DNA of 64,000 nt from Hofstenia miamia (GCA_004352715.1 SCFE01000066.1:729540-793539); one strand, 5' to 3'. Numbered from the stretch's first letter, positions 1-12,202 are shown. Notes: generated from the letters alone by a model not told the origin. Numbers and translations are program-made.

Positions 1-114
1 AAGTTGAGACTTCCTTGTAATTGGCATTTGAAATATATACATAGCTTGTAATATTTATTTTGTTATAGTCGTATATTTAACAAATAGTAGAGAAAATATG
101 TAAGGAAATCTTAC

Positions 115-312
115 AATGATAGCAGTGACTCCGGCAACAAAATGAAAAAATTGAGATATGATTTGTGGTGGAGGAATGATATCTTTAAATCTAGATCTAG
201 CTTCCAAAACTGCAGCCGTGATTGCTGCACCCACTGTTCGACAAACGCCATACACTACTAAGACCAGCACCGACTCTACAGGTGAAAGACCCAAAGCAAT
301 GGCAGCAATCAC
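115..312 (-). CDS. SLC16-like transporter, exon coding TM8-TM9
   Basis: A 198-bp open exon (66 codons) on the minus strand. It has a polypyrimidine-AG acceptor ending at 313 and a GTAAGA donor starting at 114. It begins and ends in phase 0, matching the phase-0 end of the exon at 3962-4208. The peptide reads LGLSPVESVLVLVVYGVCRT, then VGAAITAAVLEARSRF, then a second hydrophobic stretch FFHFVAGVTAII. From family knowledge this is the TM8, basic loop and TM9 pattern of monocarboxylate transporters (major facilitator superfamily, plasma membrane, proton-linked or facilitated transport of small monocarboxylates or related solutes). The substrate cannot be inferred. The next coding exon (TM10 onward) would lie left of the window. 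An ORF continues past the donor but loses family resemblance, so the splice site is preferred as the end. Confidence 0.72.
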
Positions 313-1397
313 CTAAAAAACGAAGTCATTACATCACTCAAACTTATAAACTTATCAGTGAAAGCTTCCTACCATAATTTCCTCTGAATGCTCTTGCAAT
401 AACATCATAGTAACAGCGCAATTTTAAGAAATTGTTAGCATTATATTTTACCTATCATAAATGTTTATATGCTCATCAAATAAAATCCAAACAGATTCAG
501 AGAGTAGAAATCATTTGTAAATTGCAATAAGAACAAAAGCACCACCTTTTGGAAAACATTTTAAGATCATGTACGGTAAAGAATGTTTCTGAATCAGTGG
601 CGTACAGATAAGGAGGCCAGAGGGCCAAGGCCCCCGCTGCCCCCCTCAATAAAAATTGGTCGAATGAATTTCGATTTTAATACCAATTGACTATGAATCA
701 ATTATTTTAATTTAATATATCCGAGGTCTTTATAACTTAGGATAGGGCCCGTATCGGGTATGAACAAAGGCGCAGAGGTACGGGCTTCTCTAGTACGGGC
801 ACGGCCCCGGTATACGGACTCCTAATGGAGCATGATTGCTTGTCGTTGTTTGAAGATGCTAATTTTTAAATCCATTTTTTTGAATTACATTAAACCTATT
901 AAGTAATAGGAATTTTCTATCTATTCTATACATCGATTTCTGAATATGTATTTCATGAAAGACTAAAACTCATGTAGATTTCCAGCAGAAATTACAAAAT
1001 AGCACATAAAATATTACACTAAGCCCTCCATACCATTGACCTCTTTTGATACTGTACTGTGTTGATAAAATTATCGTACTTATGTACATTCTTTTTTAAC
1101 GCAAGAATCGTAAGTTGTGAACTTCAGAAGACGTTCCATATTGTTTAAGGTGTATAACCCCCATTAAAATACAGTTTTTTCTTTTTCTTTATTTTTTGGA
1201 AATTTGCATTTTCTAATACTTTGATTATCATAGTTTAATAATCCACTCTAAAAACAAAACAATTTATGCATAAAAGTGCTAAAATATAGCAAAATATAAA
1301 TAATTCATTCCAATCTTCGCCTAAATGTTTATTTTTTGAGAGAAAACTGGTTTTATCTTGTGCAGAAACATTTTTATTTTATTTCTGTGTAGTTATT

Positions 1398-1540
1398 TTG
1401 TCACTGAACGGGTTAATTTGGAACAGATGTGCTAAAGAAGTATATTGTGGTAGGCAGGTTTTGGAAACTACAGTGGCTAGTGCTGTCTGCACATTCAACG
1501 ACGGAGATATGTGCATTGCTGGAATTGAACCAGGGGAGAA
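1398..1540 (+). pseudogene. Transposon-associated protein fragment inside the hAT-like element
   Basis: About 47 codons remain open up to the gap, reading SLNGLIWNRCAKEVYCGRQV followed by a segment with VASAVCTFNDGDM and ending IEPG. From memory this resembles a conserved block (SLN.xxW..CPK...CG, then V..FN.G) recurring in transposon-linked proteins of invertebrates. I cannot name its family securely. It has no sensible start codon of its own (the upstream TTG is arbitrary) and runs into Ns, so only the fragment is claimed. Confidence 0.45.
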
Positions 1541-2472
1541 NNNNNNNNNNNNNNNNNNNNNNNNNNNNNNNNNNNNNNNNNNNNNNNNNNNNNNNNNNNN
1601 NNNNNNNNNNNNNNNNNNNNNNNNNNNNNNNNNNNNNNNNNNNNNNNNNNNNNNNNNNNNNNNNNNNNNNNNNNNNNNNNNNNNNNNNNNNNNNNNNNNN
1701 NNNNNNNNNNNNNNNNNNNNNNNNNNNNNNNNNNNNNNNNNNNNNNNNNNNNNNNNNNNNNNNNNNNNNNNNNNNNNNNNNNNNNNNNNNNNNNNNNNNN
1801 NNNNNNNNNNNNNNNNNNNNNNNNNNNNNNNNNNNNNNNNNNNNNNNNNNNNNNNNNNNNNNNNNNNNNNNNNNNNNNNNNNNNNNNNNNNNNNNNNNNN
1901 NNNNNNNNNNNNNNNNNNNNNNNNNNNNNNNNNNNNNNNNNNNNNNNNNNNNNNNNNNNNNNNNNNNNNNNNNNNNNNNNNNNNNNNNNNNNNNNNNNNN
2001 NNNNNNNNNNNNNNNNNNNNNNNNNNNNNNNNNNNNNNNNNNNNNNNNNNNNNNNNNNNNNNNNNNNNNNNNNNNNNNNNNNNNNNNNNNNNNNNNNNNN
2101 NNNNNNNNNNNNNNNNNNNNNNNNNNNNNNNNNNNNNNNNNNNNNNNNNNNNNNNNNNNNNNNNNNNNNNNNNNNNNNNNNNNNNNNNNNNNNNNNNNNN
2201 NNNNNNNNNNNNNNNNNNNNNNNNNNNNNNNNNNNNNNNNNNNNNNNNNNNNNNNNNNNNNNNNNNNNNNNNNNNNNNNNNNNNNNNNNNNNNNNNNNNN
2301 NNNNNNNNNNNNNNNNNNNNNNNNNNNNNNNNNNNNNNNNNNNNNNNNNNNNNNNNNNNNNNNNNNNNNNNNNNNNNNNNNNNNNNNNNNNNNNNNNNNN
2401 NNNNNNNNNNNNNNNNNNNNNNNNNNNNNNNNNNNNNNNNNNNNNNNNNNNNNNNNNNNNNNNNNNNNNNNN
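1541..2472. other. Assembly gap (932 Ns)
   Basis: A run of Ns inside the hAT-like element. The contig starting at 2929 overlaps the sequence right of this gap from 3474 on, so 2929-3473 may be missing gap sequence placed in the wrong position. Confidence 0.9.
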
Positions 2473-2580
2473 ATTTAGAGCAGAATGGTTAACATATTCA
2501 GCATTTACAGTAGAAATATGATAATACCGATGTCTATTAATCTTTATTTTGTATTTTGTTTCACTTAAATTGGAAAAAAA

Positions 2581-2656
2581 TACATATATATATATATACA
2601 GTATATGTATATATATATATATTTATATATATGTAATTTTATATATATATATATAT
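2581..2656. repeat. AT microsatellite
   Basis: Interrupted (TA)n inside the 3' part of the hAT-like element; the corresponding tract in the other copy lies at 3582-3658. Confidence 0.9.
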
Positions 2657-2957
2657 GAAATTTCTACTGGGCCCCCACCTCAGATATTTTGGCCCCCTTG
2701 ATGCCTCCCCTAATGTAATATTGCTGGTACGCCACTGTTCTGCATAACGGATTACACAAAATAAAAGATACTATAAAATGTGAAAACATCAAAGAATCTC
2801 ATTTGGAAAACATAGATTGACAAGAATTTCAACTCTGTCCTTTTAACGAATGTGAAACCTAGCGTACTTTAAATGTTCAAGGGCGGAATTGTTAGCCTAC
2901 TCTGACCTAATAGTTAAATAAAGATTCNTACACAATAACGACAGATACACACGGGAA

Positions 2958-3169
2958 TTATAATATTTCTACAGTAAATCCCTCCAAGATAACTTCACAA
3001 CGATGAGGTAAGTTTCCCACTGCTCTCAAGATTTCACCAATTCTTATTAATTGAATCTCTATCTTGATCTTTTTTCTCAAAGCTTCAATGACTGGAGTTA
3101 AACTGATGATAAACATTTTCTTTAAAAATACCCCAAAAGTAATAGTCAACATGTAAAAATCTAGAGAAC
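2958..3169 (-). pseudogene. Displaced SLC16-like TM10-TM11 exon relic
   Basis: The minus strand has a pyrimidine-rich acceptor (ACTCCTTTTACTCCAG) and then an open frame reading SLDFYMLTITFGVF, KKMFIISLTPVIEAL and, further on, EILRAVGNLPHRCEVILEG. This matches the TM10, loop and TM11 pattern of monocarboxylate transporters (small-residue FG.F motif, SL.PVI, later the usual L.GP...G region). Three points argue against a working exon here. It sits between the TM7 and TM8-9 exons, so it is out of order. It needs a phase-1 partner while the preceding exon ends in phase 0. Two lysines lie in the putative helix and no strong donor follows. It may be a captured or duplicated exon, or be misplaced by the assembly. 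Confidence 0.5.
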
Positions 3170-3579
3170 CTGGAGTAAAAGGAGTCCAAATCCACGCCAA
3201 AAAACACGATCTTCATGTAAATTAATTGAAAACAATTATGAAATGGAAGGTGGCAACACCATCGTTTTGAAAAGTTATTTTTGATATCATTATATTTGCT
3301 CGAAGTTTTTGTAATGATGTGTAGTTAAGCTGGGGCTCCATTTGTTTTTTTTGTGCTGAACTGTGTCAGTTGGGCATATCAAAATTCTCACGCAGCTATT
3401 GCGAAAAGCATCCATACGTAAAGCAGAGATCCAATCAATAACTATTGATGAAGTTTACCTTCCATTGTCAAGTTTTTAGAGCAGAATGGTTCCCACATTC
3501 AGCATATACAGTAGAAATATTATAATACCGATGTTTATTAATCTTTATTTTGTATTTTGTTTCACTTAAATTGAAAAAA

Positions 3580-3622
<43 letters not shown>

Positions 3623-3961
3623 TATAATTTATATAAATGTAATTTTATATATATATATGGAATTTCAACTGGGCCCCCCCTTTATATATTTTGGCCCCCT
3701 TGGTGCCTCCCCTAATTTAATATTATCAAAGAATCTCATTTAGAAAACATAGATTGACAAGAATTTCAACTCTGTCCTTTTAACGAATGTGAAACCTAGC
3801 GTACTTTAAATGTTCAAGGGCGGAATTGTTAGCCTACTCTGACCTAATAGTTAAAGATTCAGAAGTGAGGAATTTCTAGATGAGTTGATACATAACAATC
3901 CCTAGTGAACATTGTAAAGTTATAAAACTATATAGGAATAAGTAGTTAAACATTGATTTAC

Positions 3962-4208
3962 CATCATAACACAAGGCACATAAAATCCAAAAGCAGCCAA
4001 TCCGACCAAAGCAAGATAAGTGAGAAACCGGTTGTGTGAGCATGGATTGCTGATTGGCATTGTCTGACGGAAGGTAGGTTTTATACGTTCGCATGTGTGT
4101 CCTAGGGAGTTGAGATAGTCTTCGATAGGCTGAAAGACCAACGCCAACACAATACCACTCGCAACAAAGCATGCCACGATGCCTATGCTCATCGACCATG
4201 ACAGACGA
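3962..4208 (-). CDS. SLC16-like transporter, exon coding TM6-TM7
   Basis: A 247-bp exon: acceptor TTTAG at 4210-4209, donor GTAAAT from 3961. It begins with one base completing a codon left open by the 37818-38154 exon (2 + 1), and ends in phase 0. The peptide RLSWSMSIGIVACFVASGIV continues LALVFQPIED, which aligns by pattern with the TM6 segment after the WR motif in monocarboxylate transporters. A short hydrophilic loop with two cysteines follows, then FLTYLALVGLAAFGFYVPC, the typical TM7 start (F...FG.F.P). The central TM6-TM7 loop is only about 27 residues, shorter than in many family members. A competing overlapping frame begins with an ATG near 4199 but has no family signal. Confidence 0.75.
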
Positions 4209-6222
4209 CTAAATTCAAATTTAAAGTTTGAACATTGCTATGCCTAACACGATATTCAAATTTATTAATATGCGGTTTCGATTTCCATGAATCTATTTTC
4301 TATTTCATGCCTCTTTCCAGAAGTTCATTTAATTTTTTTATTTATATGTGTGTGTGTTGTGAAACATAGAAGAATAATTGAACTAAGTGTAGAAAGTTTA
4401 GTATTGTACTAAATTTTTGTATGCTAGTCGTGGGTCAAATTTATTAAAAAAAATCGGGTCATGAATTGGATTATGATGGAAAGGTTTATGTCTCATTTCC
4501 AAATTTGATCCAGCATATTCATAAAAATGCTAGATTCATAAGCTAATATGTAAATGTAAACGAATAATAGTGAAGAAATAAATTTCAACATTATCGTGTA
4601 AAAGACATAAATTCCGTAATTGCAATCTACAATTAAAAGTAATTCAACAGCTGCGTAAACAGAAAATTGATTACATTTTACTAAGTACCTTTATATGGTG
4701 TCGCAATTCTAATTAACACTATTTAATTTAGTCGTTCAATAATTCCAGTCCTTCTCAAATGAGCCAATAATCAATGTTTAGACGAAAAGAACATTTATAG
4801 CAAAAAATAATACCTTCAATTTACTAAACTTTACAATAAATAGCGAATGATATCTTTTAATAATATTATTTTAAATAAAGACAATGGTCTATTTGGTAAA
4901 ACGAAAACATTTTTCACTTATAAAGTGTAAATTCAAACTTAATTAAATTGCAATTTATTCATTACCCGTGCTTTGTTCATTAATCCTGGTACTTAAATTT
5001 ATTGCACTGTTGCTTAAATTGGGAGTTTCAACAAGACAAGAAATTTGATAAAGCTTATAGCAGAAAATTTTGCAAGTTCGCCTAAAAATTTCAGGGTTAC
5101 TACGCGCTTTTAAAAGGTCATAGCACAATTTCAACCTTTTAGAAATTTAGTAAAAACTAAATTATCTAAATGAAACTATTAAAAAATATAACTATGAAAG
5201 AATAATATAAATATAGTTAATTTAAACAATCATTTGGTAGACCAACAGTACAAGAGCTAAAAAATCAAATCCTCATCATCTGAGTAAATGCAAATATCTC
5301 ATATTTTATTTAAAACTTTTATTTTATTTTTACTTTTATTTAAAAAGTAACGTTTAATAACCAGCTCATCCTTATTTCCCCTACTTACAAATGTAAACTC
5401 CTTCATATCGCAATTTCACAAGCATTCAATCCTATTAGTTCTTGATCTCAGGAAGAAACGGTTGTTTAGATAATCATAACTTATCTGCAGAATTTGGGAA
5501 GATGATGACAGAATCTCAATAATGACAAACAAATTCTAAATTTGTAAGTTAAAGAAGTGAGCAAACGACTTGATTCAAGTAGAAAACTTGGTTAAATCAC
5601 CTGTACTACCTCAAATTTTGCTCAAATTTTCATTTCGACGTCAATCTTCCAAAAATGAAATTCAACAATTCTAAAAAGGATACAGGAAAATTTATGAATA
5701 TATCAAATGTTAGCTCTTAAGTTGAATGTCAATGAGTGTTAACATCTCACTAGCGCTTGCTACAATAAAACTAAAATATATAAAAAATCTATTTTGAGCT
5801 ATACAATTTATTATAAAAACGTTATTTTTAATAAAAATGTAATATTAAAAAGAAGAATGTAGAGCTATTCTTGGGAAGGAGAATCCCTCTTCACTGTATT
5901 ATTAATTATCTCCAGTAATTCAGAGGTTCATGCCCTAAACCTGCTTAACAACGGTGGCCCTGTGAACTAATATCTGCACTTGAAATGGCAAATCTATTTG
6001 AAGGAATACTTACTTTAGCTTTCTTGTCAATAACAAAACAATCGCGAAATGTACACAACAATTAAATTTGTTAGTCAGATGAAACCCCACAAAATACACT
6101 CTGTATTTTTATGCTCTATTTTAACCAAATTTAATTTCTCAACAAATAAAATCCAACCCTCACACTGTAATATAATTTTAACAAGGGGGCTGGGTCCGCA
6201 ATCGAATTTAACAAGCACCCCT

Positions 6223-6230
<8 letters not shown>
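4209..6230. other. AT-rich intronic sequence, no feature recognised
   Basis: No coding signal, inverted terminal repeats or tandem array seen. Part of the 33.6-kb intron between the TM2-5 and TM6-7 exons. Confidence 0.6.

Positions 6231-6259
<29 letters not shown>
6231..6259. repeat. AT microsatellite
   Basis: Perfect (AT)n following CATACATAC. It creates the artificial IYIYIY translations in this area. Confidence 0.9.
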
Positions 6260-6261
<2 letters not shown>

Positions 6262-8044
6262 CCATGAGTAAGTAATAATTATTACGAAATATCAAACAAC
6301 AATATTAAATATAGTAACACATAATAGCAAAAACTATATTTTTTATTGACTAGAAGCTGGAATTTGAGAAGGCATCAATTATTTTTAAATAATTTGCATT
6401 ACTTAGTCTGGAAAATTAACCTTTGTACATAAAATAGTTGCAAACGAAATGGAAGCAATTGTCATTGATTTTCCTAAAGTCTAAAATTCTCACATAGCTT
6501 CGTTTTGGAAACCATTCGGATTGCATTGTTCGTTTAAAACATCCGATAAATTTGGTTTTAAAGTTCTCTCGTAAATCTTAAATTTATAATCTTACAATAT
6601 CGACTGCTTGGAGTACACTTCTGCTAAGTACAATATTTGTATTACGAGAAAATGGCCTTTTAATTTTGCGACCGTCAACAAAAATCCAATTTTAGATGCC
6701 ACTTAACCTTTTTATATCGCCACCTATATGTTGAAAAGTAACGAGATAAAGAAAAAATAATATGTAGATGTTAAAGATGACGCTTCATTCTATAAGAAAC
6801 ATACATAAACTGATTTTCACCAAAATGCGAATTAGCACATTTGTGTTCCAAGCAGTCGATATGTACAAACAATGTTAGAAACTCATTTCTAAAACTCAAA
6901 GACGACGGTTTAAAACTATTAAGGTATCAAAAACTTCAGGTACAAATATATCTAACAGATCACTGGCAAGATACCCCATTTTCTGACATAGATGCTAAAT
7001 ATAGAATTACGTATGCATGGATTAATATTTTATGGGGCATACATATTTGATGATTCTTTTAGCATTACACAATTCTCAAAGTTCTATTTAATACAACCAA
7101 TGGGGAATCATTGATTGTTTGATCAAATTGTAACAATTAATCGGTCAAGAACAAAGTCTTTACGCAAATATCAATGAAATTCTCAAAGCTACAAAGTTGT
7201 TTAGAAGAATAACAGAAAGATGCCTTTAAAGAAGTTCAATCATCTATGCAAAATTTAGACCATTCCCACCTCATATATTGGAAATCACTTTGGAATTCCA
7301 AAAAATGGATAGTATGTGATAAATCAAGATGAATCTAGTGATCATACCTCAAAACATGTATCCTGATATACTGTAACAGGCTTAACATTCTATATGATTC
7401 AGTCAAATAGTCATAAAGATATCTAAGGTTGGAAATGGTCAGCTCCATTCACTACAATTGACTTGCATAATTTATGTCAATGAGAAAAATTGCAAATAAA
7501 TGATGATAAAACACATTGATGCATAAAATGCCAGTGTATTAATGAACTTTGAACTTATTTGAGTGTTTCCTCTAAATTTGAGTTTTTTAAGTGACAACCC
7601 AAGTGGAACTAACTCAGCACAAAATTCATTTCTAAGGTTGCAATAAAATCCGTGTATGTAAATAGCCACTGGCTTAGCTAAATCTAACAACTTTTAAAAC
7701 CCGGAAAATCACAGTTTTAGTATCAACTCAGAAAGTGAATTGTGTAGGAATTTTAGTTTTTAGATAATAAAAATTCAAAGTTCGTGCAGTTAAAAATTAA
7801 CATTAATGTTTTTCTGAGTGTTTCAGTTTAAAAATGCAAGAAACCTTATCACTGAAAACACATCATCCCAATAACAGAATCTGGCGAACTCATGAGAATG
7901 AATTGCCGCAGCTTAAAGTAATCCAACAATGAAAAATTCACAATAATTTCAAAAACATTTCAAAATTAAACTGTGGCTAAATGATTATATTTAACTTAGA
8001 CAAATGAGATCTTTTTGTAGAAAAACCAATCCATAGATATTCCA
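6260..8044. other. AT-rich intronic sequence, no feature recognised
   Basis: Short ORFs only (for example 6841-7050), with no homology pattern I recognise. Confidence 0.55.
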
Positions 8045-8130
8045 ATATGCCTCTGATAGTGCTATGTCCTGCACTAAAAATTTCATGTACGTACACGGTA
8101 CATGTACGTATACTTTTTGTTTGTTACAAT

Positions 8131-8167
<37 letters not shown>

Positions 8168-8362
8168 NNNNNNNNNNNNNNNNNNNNNNNNNNNNNNNNN
8201 NNNNNNNNNNNNNNNNNNNNNNNNNNNNNNNNNNNNNNNNNNNNNNNNNNNNNNNNNNNNNNNNNNNNNNNATATGCCTCTGATAGTGCTATGTCCTGCA
8301 CTAAAAATTTCATGTACGTACACGGTACATGTACGTATACTTTTTGTTTGTTACAATATGCA

Positions 8363-8394
<32 letters not shown>
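8045..8394 (+). repeat. Direct copies 8045-8167 and 8272-8394 flanking a 104-N gap
   Basis: Both segments run from ATATGCCTCTGATAGTG to an (AT)n tract and are nearly identical (offset 227). They include the palindrome-rich stretch CATGTACGTACACGGTACAT. The gap begins inside the microsatellite, so this is most likely one locus assembled twice. Confidence 0.8.
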
Positions 8395-8400
<6 letters not shown>

Positions 8401-10934
8401 AATTAGATGAGTGAAAAAGCCATTGCAAAAAGGTAAGATATTTTGGTAACATGGGCAAATACTATAAGATAAGACAACGTGTTAGCAAGCACATGACCCT
8501 ACTTTTTGTTCACGCATTTTAATGTTATGCGTTCAAATTTTTCATTCCGTGTATAGCATTGTATAAATTTGTTTATTCAGTGTATTTTTCATGTATCGTG
8601 TACATGCAGGATAATGCACTGCTCTCTGATACAATCTTGATATGCAACAAATAATCGTGCGCTGTTCTTGAAACGCGAAATTTTTCTCAAAGCAGCCGAC
8701 AACTGCTCTAATTTTCCAAATTAGAACAGGGCAGATTTAAAGAGCTCACGACAAACATATAATTAAGAAATATGTAATGGAAGGTAATTCAAAATGAGAC
8801 TAAACGTCATGTTATATATAAAAATCTTTATTACAAGTGAAATAAATTATAATGATAATTAGAATCTGTCGGAATTATGACCGGCTCCGAAATTGAGTTC
8901 CAACCGTCTAAAATTATTGCTGATTTGGTTGGCAAAAGGCCCAATTATACTTCTATATGCGTGGAAATCACTAGATACTTGAGGCATTCAAATGCTTATT
9001 TACAAAATTGTTAACAAATAGCTGAACAAAATTATCGTGAGCAAGACAAGTGCTATTGAATTAAACTCAAATTCTGTAATTTATCTCGTTTCATTTTATA
9101 GCGCCCATTTTGTATTCCATTAAGCACTTAGACCCGAGACACAATGATTATTTCAGGGCAGAATTATTGAGATAATTGGTTGTGAATAAATATCGTAATT
9201 TGTTTGCCATTACATTTTATTTAATTATTTAATTAATAAGAATAATCTGCCCGGTTTCATTTTCTCAGGGTCATGTGAATATATGTAAATAATCATCGTT
9301 TACAATATGCAAAATTCTACGTACATTCGTTGTACCACTAAACATAATGTACTTCTACTTCAACTAATTGAATAAATGCAATACCAAGAAGTTATTTGGG
9401 ATCCATCATGGCCTAATTTAGTTGGCTATGGATCCATGCATTAAAACACACTGAAACAAAATATTAACACAGAAAGCATATGGGAAGAAGTTCTCGATGG
9501 AAGTAAGTAAAATTTCAAACATTTTACTTCATTGAAATTCTAAAGATACACACATATATAAAAAAATTTTACGAATTACCAGGAACCATTTTAAATATAG
9601 AAAAATATTTTAGCTTAGACTATATTTTCGAATGCATAAACATTTACAATGAGTACACCTAAATAAACATACCGACTCAAATATATTTTCAATTTTATAT
9701 ATATATATATATATAATTTAAATTACTAAAAATGATTACTGCAGATTAGTATATATTTATATATTTAAATAACTTACAATGCATAATTCCAAATTTATTA
9801 GCATTCTTATTGCAATATACAAAAAACATTTTCTTCTCCGAATTCTTCATGTATAAATCATTTACAATGGCCAACCCCAAATGTGTGAAAAACACTGTGT
9901 TCCTCATATCAATGATGTTTAAATTATAGGAAAACATTTAATAAATTTTAATGCATTGTCCTGTACAAAAAAAGATTATGTGGAACTAAATGTAGTGAAG
10001 TTGCCTGTATGGTTAATTTCGACAATAATATTGCGTATTATGCAGTTAAATACGCGAATAAATAATCACTATTTTCAATATTTTTCTCCAGAACAAATAT
10101 CTCAGGAATTCCACGCATAAAGAACTACTGTGAATTTCAGGTTTGAGTTAGTGCCAGAATCATTCATACGCAACAGTTGGCAAGGTAAATCAAAATATTT
10201 GGAGAATTTACCCCAAAAATATGCAGTTGCTTGTAAAGGCAAGAAAAATAGTATTGAAGATAGATTTAAGCCCAAGAATGGCAAAACTCCATTCGAAAGG
10301 TCAAATGAGAGATTTAGAAATCTATTTAAAGTTTAAAAGGAAATTACATCATGGAGCATATAAATTTCAAATTTATGTAATAATAAATGAATGTAACTAT
10401 TTAAGCAAGGAGAAAATTTTAATATAATTTAAAACAACAATAGTACTTAAACGATATAATTTCGGTTTCAATGGGACATTCAAAATCTAATTTAAGCAAA
10501 AATCATAAAACTATACTTATCTATGCTGGCAGGCTTCCTTTAAAATTATGTTTAATTAAAAAATATCAAAAGAAAAACACCAAGAATCAGAATTGTGTTA
10601 ATTATTTTCATTCTAAAATTAGCTGGTGAATGTCCTTTAATTAAAAAGAATTGTTTACAGAGAAATATGTAAACGAGAAAACACTCCACGCGTCAATTTA
10701 GAGGTTTTTGCAGTCAATCTAATGGAAAAACCATCTCAAAAATCCTCAGATACATATACATTGAGAGATAATTGCCAATTGATGACTTTCCACCATTTCT
10801 TAGTTTAATTTAAAAAAACTAGCAAAGCGGTTGTGAAGAATCTGAAATTTAAAAATGATTGGACGAAATTTTCGAAATTGGATGAAAGAAGAATCAGTCG
10901 TTAATTTTAACTAAGTACGTTATTCATTAATAAT
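8395..10934. other. AT-rich intronic sequence, no feature recognised
   Basis: Contains a short (TA)n at 9696-9715 and small unrecognised ORFs (for example 10130-10336 on plus). I see no TIRs or tandem arrays. Confidence 0.55.
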
Positions 10935-12202
10935 AAAAAGAGTCAAAGCAAATTTATTGCCAAATATATGTATACAATAAATCTACAAACTAACACACGA
11001 CAAAAAAATAAAACAAATAATTAACTAAAATTTATATGTACAATATATAATAATATAATTAATATTTGTGTGAATGTTTTGTGTAGGTGCTCAATGTTGG
11101 ATGTGTTTCGAATGCATGAAGTGTATTACCGTCCCCTAATGTATACTGCTTTATTAGAAGAAATTGTTTCAATTTTTTTCTAAACTTCTAATAGTTTTTT
11201 TCTATTCGCGTTTCATAATCTAAATTATTCCACAATTTTTATTGATATGTGATGAAAGCCATTAGAATTTTTATCTAAACACAGAAATTTTTGCGATCGC
11301 TCATTTAATTTAATATAGTCATTAAGGAAAAGGAGAGATGTTTGTAGAGATTTGAATTTAAATAAGATAGATAGCATATGCATATGAATTTGATAGAACG
11401 GAGATAATATTTTATATTTATTACGATATACTGATGCTTCGTCATGCTTTTGTGCAAAATTTAGAGTTTTTATACACCAATTAAATGTCTTTGATAGAAG
11501 CATACGATGTTTCAAATTTAGGTTAGTTAAAAGAAAAGAACAGTATTGAAAATGAAAAAAACAGAAAGCATATATCAGTTGTTTATGATAATTTCTTGAT
11601 ATTACATTGCGTAAGTGATAAAGATATCTAATGCCTGCAGTAATTTTTTGAATCTTATTCAGTAGAAATTTTTCAAATTTTAATTCATTATCTATCTCCA
11701 CTCCTAAATAGCTGACTGATTCACTTTGCTTTATTGACTCATTATTTATCTTTAGTTCTATATCAATTATTAGATTTCTTTGTGCCTTCAGTGAAAAAAT
11801 TATAAATTGCGTTTTTTCAATATTTAGTTTCAGTTGATTATTTGTAAAATAATTGTTTAATTTTTCTACATCTGTTTGGAGGTTTTTTGTAGCATCAAAA
11901 GCATTTTTTTGCGGTACTTATTAGGCATGTGTCGTCGGCATATTGGAATATGCCGCTGTGCTTAACATGCTTAATTATATCATTTACAAAAATTGCAAAT
12001 AAAATAGGTCCAGGGACAGCACATTGGAGCACCCCACGGTCAGTCGTAACATAGCTTGATTTTTTACTGTTTAGTTTTATACGCTGTTGTCTGTTTTCTA
12101 GGAATGTTAATGATTAAATTAATTATCATAGAAATTATAATTTACAAGTTTATCGTGCAAAATATCAAAATTCATGGAATTGAATGCCTTACTTAAATGA
12201 AT
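10935..12202 (-). pseudogene. 5'-truncated LINE (CR1/Jockey-like), reverse transcriptase C-terminal half
   Basis: Read on the minus strand, it opens near 12202 with LSKAFNSMNFDILHDKL (RT motif 3). GVLQCAVPGPILFAIFVNDI (motif 4) follows, then the catalytic YADD box at 11942-11931. A one-base frameshift after the A-run near 11910 leads into a long open stretch with LKLNIEKTQFIIF and SYLGVEIDNELKF, and then the C-terminal region GIRYLYHLRNV to SPFYQIHMHML. The frame stops at 11225. The 3' UTR ends in GCTTTGACTC followed by a TTATTA-like tail near 10935. The 3' end is nearly the same as 42072-42328 and the protein is related to 44637-45389. It is truncated at 12202, where a different repeat begins. 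The copy is young-looking but inactive. Confidence 0.85.

Larger units (their letters stand above)
595..2737. mobile_element. hAT-like DNA transposon with TIRs and 8-bp target duplication
   Basis: The left end reads CAGTGGCGTAC at 595. The right end reads GTACGCCACTG ending at 2737, a perfect 11-bp terminal inverted repeat. The flanking 8-mers are TTCTGAAT (587-594) and TTCTGCAT (2738-2745), 7 of 8 identical, as expected for an aged hAT target-site duplication. Both subterminal regions are rich in GGCCC/GGGCC runs, unlike the AT-rich surroundings. The interior holds a coding remnant (1398-1540), a gap (1541-2472) and an AT microsatellite. A second, right-truncated version of its 3' part lies at 3474-3727. 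Confidence 0.75.
2473..3867 (+). repeat. Unmerged overlapping copies 2473-2927 and 3474-3867 around a single N at 2928
   Basis: From TTTAGAGCAGAATGGTT onward the two segments match through the AT microsatellite, the GGGCCCCC transposon end and about 140 bp of flanking intron (CAAAGAATCTCATTT to TAGTTAAA). The second copy lacks roughly 60-70 bp that include the right TIR. A shared non-transposon flank means both copies come from the same locus, most simply two haplotype contigs joined by one N. Inference: the true order is ...gap, 2929-3473, then one copy. Confidence 0.7.
313..3961 (-). other. Intron between TM6-7 and TM8-9 exons, occupied by a hAT-like element
   Basis: Donor GTAAAT at 3961-3960 and acceptor TTTTTTAG at 314-313. 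The intron contains the hAT-like element 595-2737, a 932-base gap, a partly duplicated segment around the single N at 2928, and the displaced SLC16-like exon relic. Outside those I see only AT-rich unique sequence. Confidence 0.6.

Noticed and set aside
1398-2492. Two long ORFs running through the 932-N gap
   Set aside because: Nearly all residues are unknown; only the 47 codons before the gap are real sequence.
3001-3015. Plus-strand GAG-GTAAGT donor-like site
   Set aside because: No plus-strand coding frame precedes it; the SLC16-like reading is on the minus strand.
7991-8414. ORFs containing IYIYIY repeats
   Set aside because: Read-through of (AT)n microsatellites and a gap.
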